The notes: generated from the sequence alone by a model not told the origin. DNA of 64,000 bases from Pithys albifrons albifrons (GCF_047495875.1 NC_092465.1:11788660-11852659); one strand, 5' to 3'. Positions 55,201 through 64,000 are shown, counted from the stretch's first letter. Made by a program: numbers and translations.

Positions 55201-58200
55201 CCCAGCCCGCAAAGCCAGATATGTTCTGTAGAAAGCAGGCTAGCACAAGATTATCTCTCAGCTCGCAATAGTTCTGTCTTGCTATTGCACTTCACATTTT
55301 CCCTCTAAAATATGTGCTGCATTTGTATGTATGTTATTTCACTGTGGCTTACCTTCACATTTCCTATTGGAATGTAGCTAAATCTGTGTCCCATATTTGT
55401 AAACATATGGAAGTCTGCTTTATTTTATTGTGGAATTGATAGAGGCAGTGATGGTGGGGTTTTGTTTTCATTTTGTTGTGGGGTTTTTTTTCTTCTGATT
55501 TGCAAACATAGAATGTTAGTTTGTAAGAGTAAAAGAATCCTACTGTACTTCTCTCTTTGCTGTTTTTTTTGGTTTTTTTTGTTTGTTTGGGTTCTTTTGG
55601 GTTTTTTGGTTGGTTGGTTGGGTTTTTTTGTTCTGTTCACTTGTCAGCTGTAATTTTTGGGTTTAATTACTTTTTCCATTTCTTCAGCTTCCTTAAAGTT
55701 TTAGTCTTTTCACTTTTTGATAATTTTAATTTTCTTGCTGCTATAATCCGTTTTTTAGCAAGCATAAGCTTGCCCAAAGATAAGAGGGAGAACAAGTGTC
55801 ATTATGGAACTTCTTTTGCCTATTTGAGTCACACTCTGCAGCTCTTCCATAAATTGCATCAGCAAACAGTGCCAGCTGCAGAAAGACACAACTTTGCAGT
55901 TATTACCCTTAACCTGCTGGCAGGTAAAATTTGATTAGTCTCTAAAAGACCAAGTTCCTCCTCTTTGGTTTGCAAACACAGGACAAGTTGCAGAGCTTTT
56001 ATGTTTCTCCTGGTTGTACCTCCTCTTTCCCTAACCCAATTCTGTATCAATTTTGCAAGTCAGTCATTGAGCCAGAATGTTCCATAACTAATTTCCATCT
56101 CATTTTTTCTACTGAAACATTTATACAGTTCCTTAATTTGTCTCTTGCTTGTATTCCCTTGCTACATGGTCCCTCTGTGCATTACCTCAATTCCCTGGTG
56201 TCCTCTTCCACTTCTCCAGCATGTTGCAAAGCTCACTCTTCCTACACAGGTCTCACAGGACAGATCCCGCTGTTGCAAACAGCCACTTGCAGGACCTGTG
56301 CCATTTTTTGCTGTAAAACAGTTTTCTCAGCTTCATCATTACAGCTGGTTGAGGGCACCCAGATTCTTTAGCAGGGTTCAGGGCAAGATCCCTGACAGAG
56401 CAGATGAGCTTTTGGGCTTTTTCTTGTAGTATTTTGCAGTCAGTGAAACATAGGCCAACACTTCCTAACAGATAAACTCACTGCAGCTAATGCAACTAGA
56501 GTTTTCATTTAGACTGGATGTTTCTGTGATAAAAGCACATCTCTGAAACTTGTTTAGTGTAGAATACAGTTTTTGGCTGCAGTCTGTGTAGGGTTTCATA
56601 CAGATGTCAAGAATAACTAATTAGTAATGTCTTTAAAATAACGACCCTCCACTGACGGACGTCCTTCTCTGTTTTGTGTGCTGTACTGGATTAAAGCACA
56701 ATTTTTAAATGTTTTTGACCCTTAGAGAGGAAATGCTTTTTTTTGTGACTTAACTTGAAGCCTGTGGAGAGCATTTTGTCATCTGGCCCAAAAATGACTC
56801 TATTCTGAGTGTCCTGTAAGTAAGTGCAGGACTAGGGCCACAGTCATTGTTTCCTACACAGACATTTTCTCATTAGCCGTGTTTTGATATAATGAAGCAC
56901 AGGCTGTCTGGGTGGCAGAACATTCTTCTAAGTAATTTGTGTCTACCAAGAAAAAGAATTGTCTGCAATTCAGATACAGATCACTGCTTCACTTTCCCCA
57001 TTCTGAAGTGTATATTTTTATCCATCTCTGACCATTTTTATTCCTTGTCAAAAAATATCTTTTATGCTTTTTTGATAGTGCCATGTTAATCACATGTTCA
57101 GTAATCTGTAAAGCTTGTCCTCTATCATCAAAACAACATCAATGTCTTACACCATAGAAACCACGGGTTAGAATCAATTTTATGACACAGCTATCATCCT
57201 GAAGCAGTTATAAAGCTCTGATCTAAACTAGATTGTCCCAGAAAGCATGGCACTTTCTTTTAAAAGCCTGTCTACTAAAAGTGACAAATTTAATAATGGG
57301 GAGTATTTACCAGAATTAAAGCTACATACTGTTAGTCACCTAAATGAGCTTTAGGATACCTGCTTTTTGGGGAAACCAGCTGGCTGTTCTCCTAAAGAAA
57401 CTGGGAAATCTGCTCAGTTGGAGAGTCTACAAAAGAATTCCTACTTGGCTGAGTCTTTCTCTAAAGGCCTGATCTGCTGCTGCTCCAGCTGCACCCCTTT
57501 GTATGCCTGGACTTGCTTACTTACAGCAGTTACAAGGTTATAGTCCTGCTTCTCATGGGAAGGAGTTTGGATGAAAAGTGGCTCTGGATCCATTTCTTAC
57601 ATGATAGTACAAAGAGTGGGAAGAGAGAGTGGGCATTTCAGTCTTGCAAAAAGGCTCTTTAGAAGAAATAAATAAATATCACCTCCCACCCCTATTTCCT
57701 TGCCTCATTTTGTCTCTGCATCCCACATGACCTAAATTAAAACACCTTATCTTTCTTCATTCTTACACTAGTTCCCTACTGTGATGTCTCCAATTGCAGG
57801 TCCTGCTCGTTCCAAGGCACTGGTGGCACTATGTGGAATCCATTGATCCTATCACTGTCAGCATAAACTCCTGGATTGAACTGGTATTTTCCTTTTTATG
57901 TCATGGTGATGTAGCCCTTCCACATGTGCATGGACTTCTGTCCCAACTGCCAGGTTCAGCCCTATTGGGTATGTTGTGTTTAGTCTGGAGAGGGAAGAGC
58001 CCTTATGGAACATTTTTTCCTGAAGAACCTTTCAGGGTTCCAAATCTGAAGCCTCACTTCAGCAGAAATCATGTTTCAAGTTTACCTCAATCAGGCAAAC
58101 AAACACAAGCGAAACTTGTCACATCCAGTTCCTTAAGGGCTAAATGGCTTTTAGCTGAATAGGGGACACAAACCCAGCAACTTCACCTCAAGGTTGTGCT

Positions 58201-61200
58201 TACATGCAAAGCTAATTTAGAATTTAAATCAGATTAATGTGATAGGAAGGGGGTGGAAGAGGATTTTGGAATTCTTATTTCTCTGTGATAGTTTTGATTT
58301 GCCTGAAGTTGGATTTTCTCAAGTATTAGTTTTCTCTGGGCTTTGATTTTTCTTGCTCACGTTAAGCAATATGTATGTGATGGTTCCAGGGATATCACAG
58401 AATCATAGAGTAGTTTGGTTGGAAGGGATCTTTAAAGATCTAGTCCAGACCCTGTGCAGTGAGCAGGGTCATCTTGCATTAGATCATCTCAATGCTCCAG
58501 AAGGTTTTATGATTCAAATTACTTTATTATTAATCCTAGCTTAATATTTAAAAAAGACCTTTTGAAATGGCCTGGGGAAGCTGCCTCACTAAAATATTTA
58601 TTGCCTTTTTCCCCCCTATTTTTAAAAACCATGTTAGACTGGAAATCTGCAGGGGAAAGAACACCTGTGTTCAGATGCTGTTCACAGAACACATGACACA
58701 TTTCTCATACCAACAGCAAACCAAGCATTTGCAGAGCAGAGGAATTCACTTGGGTGTTTCCCTCATGGAGAAATTTTCCAGATGAAACTATGTATTTAGG
58801 AAGGACAGCAGGCCCACAGCCAAACTGAGGTCTTACATAGCCCTAAGCACAGTCAGGCCGTGTTCAATGCCAGAGAAGGCACCAGCTATGTTGTAGAGCA
58901 GCCATTTAAGCCTGCCTTAAATTTGAGCAGCCCTTGGGATGATTCAGAAGAACTGGCTGTATGCCCTGGGCTTGGAAAGACCCTGATGCCAACAAACATG
59001 CTTGTACCCTAAGCTGAGCCTCACAAATTGACCCCGTCTGGAGAAGCCGGTCAGGATGGGATCAGTTGTGCCAGGCTGGGAGCTCCCAGGTGCTGGGGTG
59101 GTGCTTTAGCTACAGCATTTCTAGCTGTTCTTACGTGTTGCAAGTTAAAAAAATCAGTGGAGCTAAACTCCATGGCCTTTCTGGTCATGAAGGTCTTGCA
59201 GAAGTCCCCAAGGTCCTGTTTGATGACAGCAAGAGTCAGTAGTTTTGTGGGTGGCATCGTAAACAGAGGAGTGTTTGCTGGATCTTGATAATGAACGACA
59301 CACACCCTCCCCAAATACCAAAAGCTGCCATAAGCAAATGCAGTTACTGCAGCCCAGATGAAAGTTCCTTACAGAAATTATCTCTACAGCTGATGATGGC
59401 AGCACTGTTTGTTAGGTGTTGGACAACCTATAAAAATAAAGTCTGACACGGGTTCTAAAAGACAATACTGAGAACATTTCCATTACCAACCCAAGCAGTT
59501 CTTGCTCACAGCTGTTACCAGCTGCTTTCATATTGACAGATGTGAATCATGCCAACAATTATAGTCCCAGTGAAACCATTAATTATATTGGCAAGAGTTT
59601 AGAGTAGAAATTTAATTTGTTTTCAGCTGGATGGGAGCTACTCAAAGTATTCCTTGCTTCCTAACATACTGTTGTGCAATCAGCCTTATTATTCAGCCCG
59701 CCAGGATGAATACCAAGAATGCAACACCTTAAATCATTTCCACATGTAGATACCAAAGTCTGTGTTTTGGGGTCTTGTTATACGAGGTCATTAATAAGCC
59801 AAGCATCCAAAGCCACAAAATGCCAACAGCACTTTCCCCTGCTTCTATCCCAAATTCTACTCAGGTCTCCAGGTTGAATTACTGCCCTCAGCACTCACAC
59901 TAGCAAGATGCATGTGCTTCATGTGTTCCCTGAAGCCACAGTTAGACTGATCAGGGCTGTGGATTGACCAGGTTATGTCTTTCATCCAAAACTCACATGT
60001 CTAAGCATCTTCATTAAAGGAAATTTATGTATCCACTTCTAGGCACTTGTCACTGAAATAACCAAACTACCCATCTTGTTTGGAGAGTCTACCATCTTCC
60101 ACACACCCTTCCCTTCCATATACAAGAAATTCAAATGGGAAAGAAAGCTAAAAAAGATGCTTTAAAGTTTTGTTCTGCTATGCTAATTTAGCTAGTATAC
60201 AGCTGCCCAAGGGGGGTGATAGAGGAAGTGAAGGCCTGATGCAAACAGCCTGTTATTAACTTACTTTTTAGTTTTGCAGGAGTGCTTTCAGAGGAAACAT
60301 GTTTTTGCTTTTGCTGATGTTCAAAAGTGCAGAAGTAAGTCAGCTGCTGCTACATGATAAAATATTTCCTAAATTTTCTTAAGACTCACTTTTGTGCCTC
60401 TGTAGCCCCTAAATAGCTGCTGTCTTGCTGTAACATCCTCTGTGTTTTAAGTATTTAATTTAGACATAATATGTAAACATAAAAAATGTGCTGTGTACTT
60501 CCATGGCCATTCTAGTCCTAAAGAGCTGTATAGACACATACATAAATTGAAATTACAATTCAATGTCAGCATTTAAACACCAGATTCAATTAACAGTACA
60601 CTAATGAGGGAAAAGATTATATACACATACTAGAACGTGTTTTTTGCAAATCATAATTCAGATGAGCAGTCCCACCAAGGCCTGTCCTGTCATCTGTGTC
60701 GGGACTGCACACAGGAGAAGTGTCAAAAGTCTGAAGCCTTTCTCTAACTTTGCACACTTGAGTATGGCTTTTAAACCAAGGCCATTCATGTTCTTCCCAA
60801 GATCTTTGAGCTTTCTGCAGAGACCCAAGAGCTAATCTATCTCTTAAAACTTTCTGTTCTCTTGAGGCAGGATGCAGATCATGAAGCCCGTGTAGAGGAG
60901 GCAATAACTCGAACGCTGGTATGTGCCATAAAATCAGCAGAAAATCCCAGTGATGGAGATCTCTGGCTAAATCCCACAGAGGTAAGCCCTCTATTGCTCC
61001 CATTATAGCAACAATAACAAAGAATTACTGACATTTTGCTTAGCTCCTCCTGAGTCTTTCTGCTGCCTGAGAAAAAGAATTTTAAATTCCATCCCTTCAT
61101 GTAGCAAAAGTAGTTCTTGGAAGATAATCACACAGAGCTGAATTGAAACATGTCTCCTTTTAACTGAGTGTATCCTGGGTGTTTTCTTAGGTTGAGCCAA

Positions 61201-61745
61201 CATCCCATGAAATCAATCTTCAGTACCTGAATAAAGCAATAGCTGCCTATTTCAAGTGTCAGAAGACAAGTGTGTCAGAGCAGGCACATTCCAGCAGCAC
61301 TGGTGCAGAGCAAAGGGCAGGAGCCTCATGCAAGAGGAGGAAAAGGGAAGTTGGTTGTGAACAGGAGGGCTGCAGATTACTAACCCATGAATTTGACTTT
61401 TCAACATCTGAAGCAGAAGAGCTGCAGAAAATACCTTTTGGGCCTCATCTGGTTCGAGTTTTGCCACAGTCTCAAGAGATGGGCTCGGTGGGTGCAGTTT
61501 CAGTTGGAAGTGACAGTGGAGATCTCCATGAAAATGAAGGAGAACATACTGGAAAATTACACCACAAGAGGAAGCAGTTGGTAATGAGTAATGATTGTGA
61601 GATGCCTGCACATCAAATGGATTCAGACAGCAGTGCACCCACCTCACAAACAGCCCTTTCTACCAATGATTTGCTGGACTGTTTGGTTAATCCACATGTC
61701 ATCAGTTTAGTGGCTCGGCTGCTGTTGGAGAGAACAGGAGTTTAA
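25220..61745 (+). CDS. HSPBAP1: HSPBAP1, whole spliced coding gene (8 coding exons)
   Basis: HSPBAP1 (PASS1) binds the small heat-shock protein HSPB1/Hsp27 and carries a JmjC-type double-stranded beta-helix related to FIH and TYW5; its enzymatic activity is not established. Joining 25220-25256, 37483-37668, 42679-42863, 46899-47035, 50148-50319, 57800-57883, 60871-60981 and 61191-61745 gives 1467 nt, a single frame of 488 residues plus stop, equal to the human length as I recall it. Every junction has AG/GT ends and consistent phase (1,1,0,2,0,0,0). The Fe(II) facial triad is present: H167 and D169 in an HLD motif and H249 in HWWHYVES; K183 aligns with the 2-oxoglutarate-binding lysine of FIH. 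The C-terminal third is polar and variable, with basic KRRKR at 352-356, then a conserved tail (STNDLLDCLVNP). It is divergent from SLC49A4. Confidence 0.96.
29499..29520. repeat. Small palindrome with paired TAATTA cores
   Basis: TTAATTAC and GTAATTAA flank a 6-nt spacer. The TAATTA cores are typical homeodomain half-sites. In AT-rich intron this may be chance. Confidence 0.4.
32832..32870 (+). repeat. CTT/T pyrimidine tract
   Basis: A T run followed by several CTT units and a second T run of more than 12, all pyrimidine on the plus strand. Homopurine-homopyrimidine mirror tracts like this can adopt triplex DNA. Confidence 0.85.
35481..35553 (-). pseudogene. tRNA-Gln(CTG)-like pseudogene or SINE head
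   Basis: The minus strand gives a 73-nt cloverleaf-length sequence very similar to tRNA-Gln. It has an intact D arm (GTGTAATGGAGAGCAC), an anticodon loop CTCTGAA with CTG at 34-36, and T arm CTGAGTTCGAGTGTCAG with four of five stem pairs. The acceptor stem pairs at six of seven positions, counting one G-U. The anticodon stem is broken, with about three of five pairs mismatched, which argues against a working tRNA. No encoded terminator run of T follows closely. It lies in HSPBAP1 intron 1, antisense to the gene. Confidence 0.65.
37483..37668 (+). CDS. HSPBAP1: HSPBAP1 coding exon 2
   Basis: Encodes residues 13-74 and the first base of codon 75. It includes VKPFTPEKAKEI and SLQQPAVFCNM, which align closely with human HSPBAP1. 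This is the N-terminal part preceding the core jelly-roll and corresponds to the region in related JmjC proteins that wraps the barrel. The acceptor is TTTGCATAG after a long pyrimidine run; the donor is TTTAG|GTGAGA. Phase 1 in, phase 1 out. Confidence 0.96.
38358..38405 (-). mobile_element. Possible MIR/L2-type 3' remnant
   Basis: TCTACAGATGGGATAACTGA closely follows the common antisense MIR/L2 3' motif, but only about 45 bp are recognisable and the flanks are too diverged to assign a family. Confidence 0.35.
38511..38546. repeat. CA/TA microsatellite
   Basis: An uninterrupted CA run passes into TATATATGTATGTATATATA, a compound dinucleotide repeat likely to be length-polymorphic. Lies in HSPBAP1 intron 2. 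Confidence 0.9.
42679..42863 (+). CDS. HSPBAP1: HSPBAP1 coding exon 3
   Basis: Completes codon 75 and encodes residues to Q136. PQFET, YVEATLEEF and YWAYADYKY-like segments match human HSPBAP1; the exon enters the cupin/JmjC barrel. The acceptor is GCTCTAG and the donor is CAG|GTAAAA. Phase 1 in, phase 0 out. Confidence 0.96.
42864..46898 (+). other. HSPBAP1: HSPBAP1 intron 3
   Basis: A 4.0-kb GT-AG intron. A minus-strand MIR-like SINE lies at about 45865-46015. A non-AT-rich patch at 43.1-43.4 kb keeps one minus-strand frame open for 137 codons but matches nothing I know. Otherwise featureless. Confidence 0.85.
45865..46015 (-). mobile_element. MIR-like ancient SINE, antisense
   Basis: Reads as the reverse complement of the MIR 3' half: AAAGTGCTCTAC, ACTGTTATC, AAGATGGGGAAAAT, an ACTCAGAGA segment and a GATTTGCCTGAGACCAT block. 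It lies in HSPBAP1 intron 3. Confidence 0.6.
46899..47035 (+). CDS. HSPBAP1: HSPBAP1 coding exon 4 (Fe-binding HxD)
   Basis: Encodes residues 137-181 and two bases of codon 182. The segment TPCHLDSYGCN carries the HxD metal-binding motif, with ligands H167 and D169. STLWIGS and NLVLQIEGR follow the human order. The acceptor is TTTTTGTAG and the donor is GGAAG|GTAATA. Phase 0 in, phase 2 out. Confidence 0.96.
47757..47880 (+). mobile_element. MIR-like ancient SINE
   Basis: GTGATTAAGGTGCAGTATTG, GGAAGTCAGA, a TGCCACAGGCTGGC segment and a following purine-rich stretch parallel the 5' and core parts of MIR. Divergent; lies in HSPBAP1 intron 4. Confidence 0.55.
48722..49121 (+). other. Unexplained open frame with stop and poly(A) signal in HSPBAP1 intron 4
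   Basis: From just after an in-frame TAA, 93 codons are open up to a TAG at 49001-49003, followed about 110 bp later by AATAAA near 49117 and a TG-rich stretch, the usual layout of a terminal exon. The translation is serine- and valine-rich (SSSGYPAIPVSSVPVSSS) then charged (VDKKQEVSTKERDKNKSSC), a composition unlike random intron. There is no good splice acceptor directly before it, and it starts at no ATG except an internal one. I do not recognise the protein. It could be a pseudogene fragment, an alternative end or chance. Confidence 0.3.
50148..50319 (+). CDS. HSPBAP1: HSPBAP1 coding exon 5
   Basis: Completes R182 and encodes residues to E239. RKKWHLFPP includes K183, which aligns with the 2-oxoglutarate C5-carboxylate-binding lysine of FIH when the two HxD motifs are superposed. 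FLYPTRIPYEESS and NPDLKRFP match human. The acceptor is TTTTCAG and the donor is GAG|GTAGCA. Phase 2 in, phase 0 out. Confidence 0.96.
50762..50935 (-). mobile_element. MIR-like ancient SINE, antisense
   Basis: GGTGCTTTACAGGGGC, TTGTGAGGATATTAATCC and CAGTCACACAGGCAGGC resemble the antisense MIR 3' half, ending in a GGACTCTTAATTCCTAGT-like block. Lies in HSPBAP1 intron 5. Confidence 0.55.
52436..52463. repeat. Perfect 10-bp inverted repeat
   Basis: GTCTTATCCC at 52436-52445 and its exact reverse complement at 52454-52463 flank an 8-nt loop, in HSPBAP1 intron 5. Each arm contains a GATA core (GGGATAAG). Confidence 0.9.
55455..55640 (+). repeat. TG-rich low-complexity tract with G-quadruplex motif
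   Basis: A stretch composed almost entirely of T and G on the plus strand, containing GGTTGGTTGGTTGGG at 55608-55622, which fits a two-tier G-quadruplex. It lies on the non-template strand of HSPBAP1 intron 5, so the motif would also be in the nascent RNA. Confidence 0.75.
57800..57883 (+). CDS. HSPBAP1: HSPBAP1 coding exon 6 (third Fe ligand)
   Basis: Encodes residues 240-267. VPRHWWHYVES aligns with the YWWHHIES segment of FIH, making H249 the third metal ligand. TVSINSWIEL completes the last barrel strand. The acceptor is CAATTGCAG and the donor is CTG|GTATTT. Both ends are phase 0. The frame does not stop at the donor but stays open for 92 more codons into intron 6. Confidence 0.96.
57884..60870 (+). 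other. HSPBAP1: HSPBAP1 intron 6
   Basis: A 3.0-kb GT-AG intron. It contains a minus-strand CR1 3' end at about 58394-58500 and one AATAAA at 59435-59440. Its first 276 bases continue the exon 6 reading frame up to a TAG at 58160-58162. Confidence 0.85.
58394..58500 (-). mobile_element. HSPBAP1: CR1 LINE 3' fragment in HSPBAP1 intron 6
   Basis: The sequence begins ATCACAGAATCATAGAG and continues with GGTTGGAAGGGATC, the reverse complement of a CR1 3' end. About 105 bp are recognisable. It is antisense to HSPBAP1. Confidence 0.85.
60871..60981 (+). CDS. HSPBAP1: HSPBAP1 coding exon 7
   Basis: Encodes residues 268-304 (DADHEARVEEAITRTLVCA and onward to WLNPTE), an acidic then helical segment matching human DHLARVEEAITRMLVCALK and AWLNPTE. 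It forms the C-terminal helical region that in JmjC relatives supports dimerisation or substrate contact; that role is inferred here. The acceptor is TTGAGGCAG and the donor is GAG|GTAAGC. Both ends are phase 0. Confidence 0.95.
60982..61190 (+). other. HSPBAP1: HSPBAP1 intron 7
   Basis: A short 209-bp GT-AG intron with a GTAAGC donor and a GTTTTCTTAG acceptor. Nothing else is seen in it. Confidence 0.9.
61191..61745 (+). CDS. HSPBAP1: HSPBAP1 coding exon 8 (C terminus and stop)
   Basis: Encodes residues 305-488 and a TAA at 61743-61745. A short helical start (YLNKAIAAYFK) is followed by a polar, probably disordered region with a basic KRRKR cluster at 352-356, a possible nuclear-localisation or nucleic-acid-contact patch. 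The final residues (LSTNDLLDCLVNP, then SLVARLLL) match the conserved human C terminus. The middle is poorly conserved by eye. The acceptor is GTTTTCTTAG, phase 0. Confidence 0.95.
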   Translation, partial: VEPTSHEINLQYLNKAIAAYFKCQKTSVSEQAHSSSTGAEQRAGASCKRRKREVGCEQEGCRLLTHEFDFSTSEAEELQKIPFGPHLVRVLPQSQEMGSVGAVSVGSDSGDLHENEGEHTGKLHHKRKQLVMSNDCEMPAHQMDSDSSAPTSQTALSTNDLLDCLVNPHVISLVARLLLERTGV

Positions 61746-62250
61746 CGCTGGAGTGCTTCATCATTTCTGAAACAAAGAAATCAAGCAGCAGCCTTGTTCT
61801 GGGTGTTTAAGCTCTGTAATAATTGAATGTTTCATTTCAAATAATTTTTAGGTACAGATAGATGCAGTTAATGGTTAAGTGGCAGGTTGAAGTTATGCTG
61901 AAAGAAGAATAACTGGTTAGTGATGGCTGGGAAGAGAAAGGTGTGTTTAGTCAAAGAGCTGCTCATTGTTATGAGCAAAACAGAGCGTACACAGTAACAC
62001 TCCCACCATTCTGTGCCAATGGAATCTTCACCACGTTCTGCAGCTCTGAGCTGTGAAACGTGTGATTTGAAGATAAACAATAGGAGGGAGCGGTAGGTCA
62101 TTGCTCCATAGCAGAGGGGAACTAAGGGTGGGAGCAGATTGACTGACTGACTGTAGACTGCAGTTCTTGCCCACATGTAAAGTAAAATGATCAGTAAGTG
62201 ACCAGTTGATCAGAAATAATAAATTCAAATAAACCTAAACCTCAGCCAAG
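61746..62250 (+). other. HSPBAP1: HSPBAP1 3' UTR (probable extent)
   Basis: AT-rich non-coding sequence follows the stop. The first poly(A) signals lie about 470 bp downstream, so a short 3' UTR of roughly 0.5 kb is the simplest reading. A later AATAAA near 63.56 kb could serve a longer form. Confidence 0.6.
62218..62233 (+). terminator. HSPBAP1: Two AATAAA polyadenylation signals for HSPBAP1
   Basis: Two exact AATAAA hexamers, at 62218-62223 and 62228-62233, lie four bases apart. They are the first such signals after the stop codon. Cleavage would be expected 10-30 bases further on. Confidence 0.6.
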
Positions 62251-64000
62251 AGACAATGCACTCACTAATTCATCTGCTTCCTCCCTTCCATAAAATAACC
62301 TCGGTTTGTCACAGAGCTCCAGATTGGAATGAGACAAAAACCCTTAACAAGAAAGTGGCCTTCAGCTGGCTCAGAAACTCTTGAGCCTGAGACACAAAAG
62401 GCCATTGAGAAGTTATGTTACTATTTATTTAAAGCCAGATGTGCATATTCCGCATCTCTAAGGAACAAAACAAAGCAGCTCTGACTTCCTACCTCTGTCC
62501 TACTCTTTACCATAACAATCAAAATGTAATATTTTTTTTCTTTTGGTTGTAAGTGGTTGCTGTACAAGACCATCCTTTCTTCAAAATACAGTAGTCCTTG
62601 TATTTCTTTTTGAAGGCTGGGTCGTTCTTTGATTAAAAAGTTATGGAACTTGAAATATAGGCAAGAAAGTCAGTTAACACTGAAGCAATGCGTGGAGGCT
62701 TGGAAAAAAACTGGGAAGAAAGCTGGTGATATCTTCTGGAATGCTCTCACCTCCTCTAGTTTCTGTTTGAGGTGGCAACAGAGGGTGGCATTTGCTGTAG
62801 CTTCAGCTTCAGAGGTGCTCTTCAGGGACAGCTCCTGTGAAACCTTTGCTGGCTTTTCTTTGCTTGTGTCTGCTAGCTCCTACAAACCAGTTTCTATTAT
62901 GAACCTATTTCCACATTTATAACCCTGCACTATCAGCCCTCTGGCTGGTATTTCCTTTGCCTGATGCCTGTTCCCTGCTAAATACATGAAGCTAGACCGT
63001 TGTTTTCACAAAGATCAACTTCCAGCAATTTATAGTTGAAAAACTGTGATGGCAAAGGTGCTTTCTCTCTGCTTTTATTCAGATTGCATGTTGGCAGGGC
63101 CCTGATGGATGATGGTAAGTGCTCTAGATATTCACCAATAGATCAGAAGTTCAGGAAACCTTGCCATTTTAAAAATCTCCCCAAATCCTAATACACTTGG
63201 AAGAGGATTAAGTTGAAAAGGCTCAGAGGTTCACATTTAACAGGCACAGAAACCTTCTCCTGATGGAAACAGAGTTGTACATGTAGTTTGCTGGAGACCT
63301 TGGCTTTGAAAAGTGGCTGTGTGTTAATAGCAGGGGCCACATCAGCTCCATCTTTGACCCAGAAATGTGCAGTTTTCTTGCCCTACTCTACCCTCATAAT
63401 TGGGCTCAGGGTCTAACACCTGTGTATCACCCTCAAGAGCAACCTGCTGGCAAGATAAAATTCTCTCTGACATTTGAGGAAATCCACTGTTCTTGTTTCA
63501 TGTTACTGCACTGAAGTGTTTCAATGGGGTTACACCACTGCAGCCGAAATAGAATTTAATAAACAGTCTTGATACAGTTCATGTTTGTGTGTTGGCACTG
63601 TGGTGCCAACAAGATTAAAAATTAGTTAGGAAGCATCTTAGTCACACTGACTGCCTTTAACGGTTCACCAGGCTGGTAGGGGGGCAGATCTGTGGGGCAG
63701 GGCAGACTCTTTCTCAGCAGAGCTGGGTTTAGCAGTAGCCCACTCATGTCCTCCTGCAGGGCTTGTCTTTCCTAGGCTGACCAGAGGGGCTGGGACCAGC
63801 CAGAGAGCATTGCTGCCGGGAGCATTTGCACTGGGGAGGAGGAGTTCCAAATGTTTCATTTTAATTCCCTGGGCAAAAACAGTCTTGCAGTAAAAAAGCT
63901 TTTATGTCTAGAACAAATAGAGGTGGGGAAGGAAAAGCACAGGAGTGAAGTGGAGGAGGAGGATGGCAGCACCATCTTCCAGTTCCCACAGTGTGAACTT
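62251..64000. other. Flanking DNA downstream of HSPBAP1
   Basis: In human the next gene on this side is PARP14, tail to tail with HSPBAP1. I looked for its catalytic-domain exons on the minus strand and saw none. A 97-codon plus-strand frame at 62629-62922 and a 64-codon minus-strand frame at 63665-63859 have no recognisable domain. A region near 63.66-63.86 kb is GC-richer. Nothing here is supported as a gene. Confidence 0.6.

Larger units (their letters stand above)
50320..57799 (+). other. HSPBAP1: HSPBAP1 intron 5
   Basis: A 7.5-kb GT-AG intron. It includes a minus-strand MIR-like SINE at about 50762-50935, a perfect 10-bp inverted repeat at 52436-52463 and a TG-rich tract at about 55455-55640 able to form a two-tier G-quadruplex. 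Nothing else is recognised. Confidence 0.85.

Noticed and set aside
62251..64000. Possible PARP14 3' exons, expected from human gene order.
   Set aside because: None of the conserved catalytic-domain motifs could be read on the minus strand, so the gene is probably further right or rearranged.
1..64000. Prokaryotic-style features: CRISPR arrays, operons, insertion sequences, Shine-Dalgarno sites.
   Set aside because: The spliced vertebrate genes, CpG island and CR1 elements make this nuclear vertebrate DNA, and no regularly spaced repeat array is present.

Overview
The window is vertebrate nuclear DNA, most likely from a bird and probably a songbird. Coding sequence is sparse and split by spliced introns. 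The recognisable repeats are mainly CR1 LINE 3' ends, with a few decayed MIR-like SINEs, and there is no Alu, B1/B2 or L1 background. One CR1 family and a tRNA-Ile-headed SINE-like piece resemble elements I know from passerines. The order-level call is inference; the avian call is firmer.

Two genes are recognisable, and they are divergent. SLC49A4 (DIRC2), a lysosomal major-facilitator transporter, starts on the minus strand with its first coding exon at 24435-24765. Its transcript runs leftward, and 1-24434 looks like the first intron, with no further exon that I could recognise. HSPBAP1, a JmjC-fold protein that binds the small heat-shock protein HSPB1/Hsp27, lies on the plus strand in eight coding exons from 25220 to 61745. 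All seven introns have GT-AG ends, the phases match, and the spliced frame gives 488 residues, the length I recall for the human protein. The start codons are 454 bp apart inside one CpG island of about 1.2 kb, so the island is probably a bidirectional promoter. The same head-to-head pair sits at human 3q21.

Layout: 1-24434 is SLC49A4 intron 1, with a MIR-like SINE, a tRNA-Ile-derived fragment, three minus-strand CR1 copies, a GC-rich patch at 16.25-16.53 kb and short perfect hairpins. 24270-25440 is the CpG island with both first exons. 25257-61190 holds HSPBAP1 introns 1-7 and exons 2-7, including a tRNA-Gln-like pseudogene in intron 1, several MIR-like remnants, a CA/TA microsatellite, a G-quadruplex-capable TG-rich tract and a fourth CR1. 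61191-61745 is the long last coding exon, followed by a short 3' UTR with two poly(A) signals near 62.22 kb. 62.25-64 kb is intergenic or flanking DNA in which I recognise no gene.

The two proteins are not known to share a pathway: one is a lysosomal membrane carrier, the other a probable Fe(II)/2-oxoglutarate-fold stress-protein partner. Any functional link visible here is the shared promoter. I found no undescribed multi-gene system. The items most worth following are the shared promoter, the intact metal- and cosubstrate-binding residues of HSPBAP1, the tRNA-like fragments, an open frame running from HSPBAP1 exon 6 into intron 6, an unexplained terminal-exon-like frame in intron 4, and perfect hairpins in introns.
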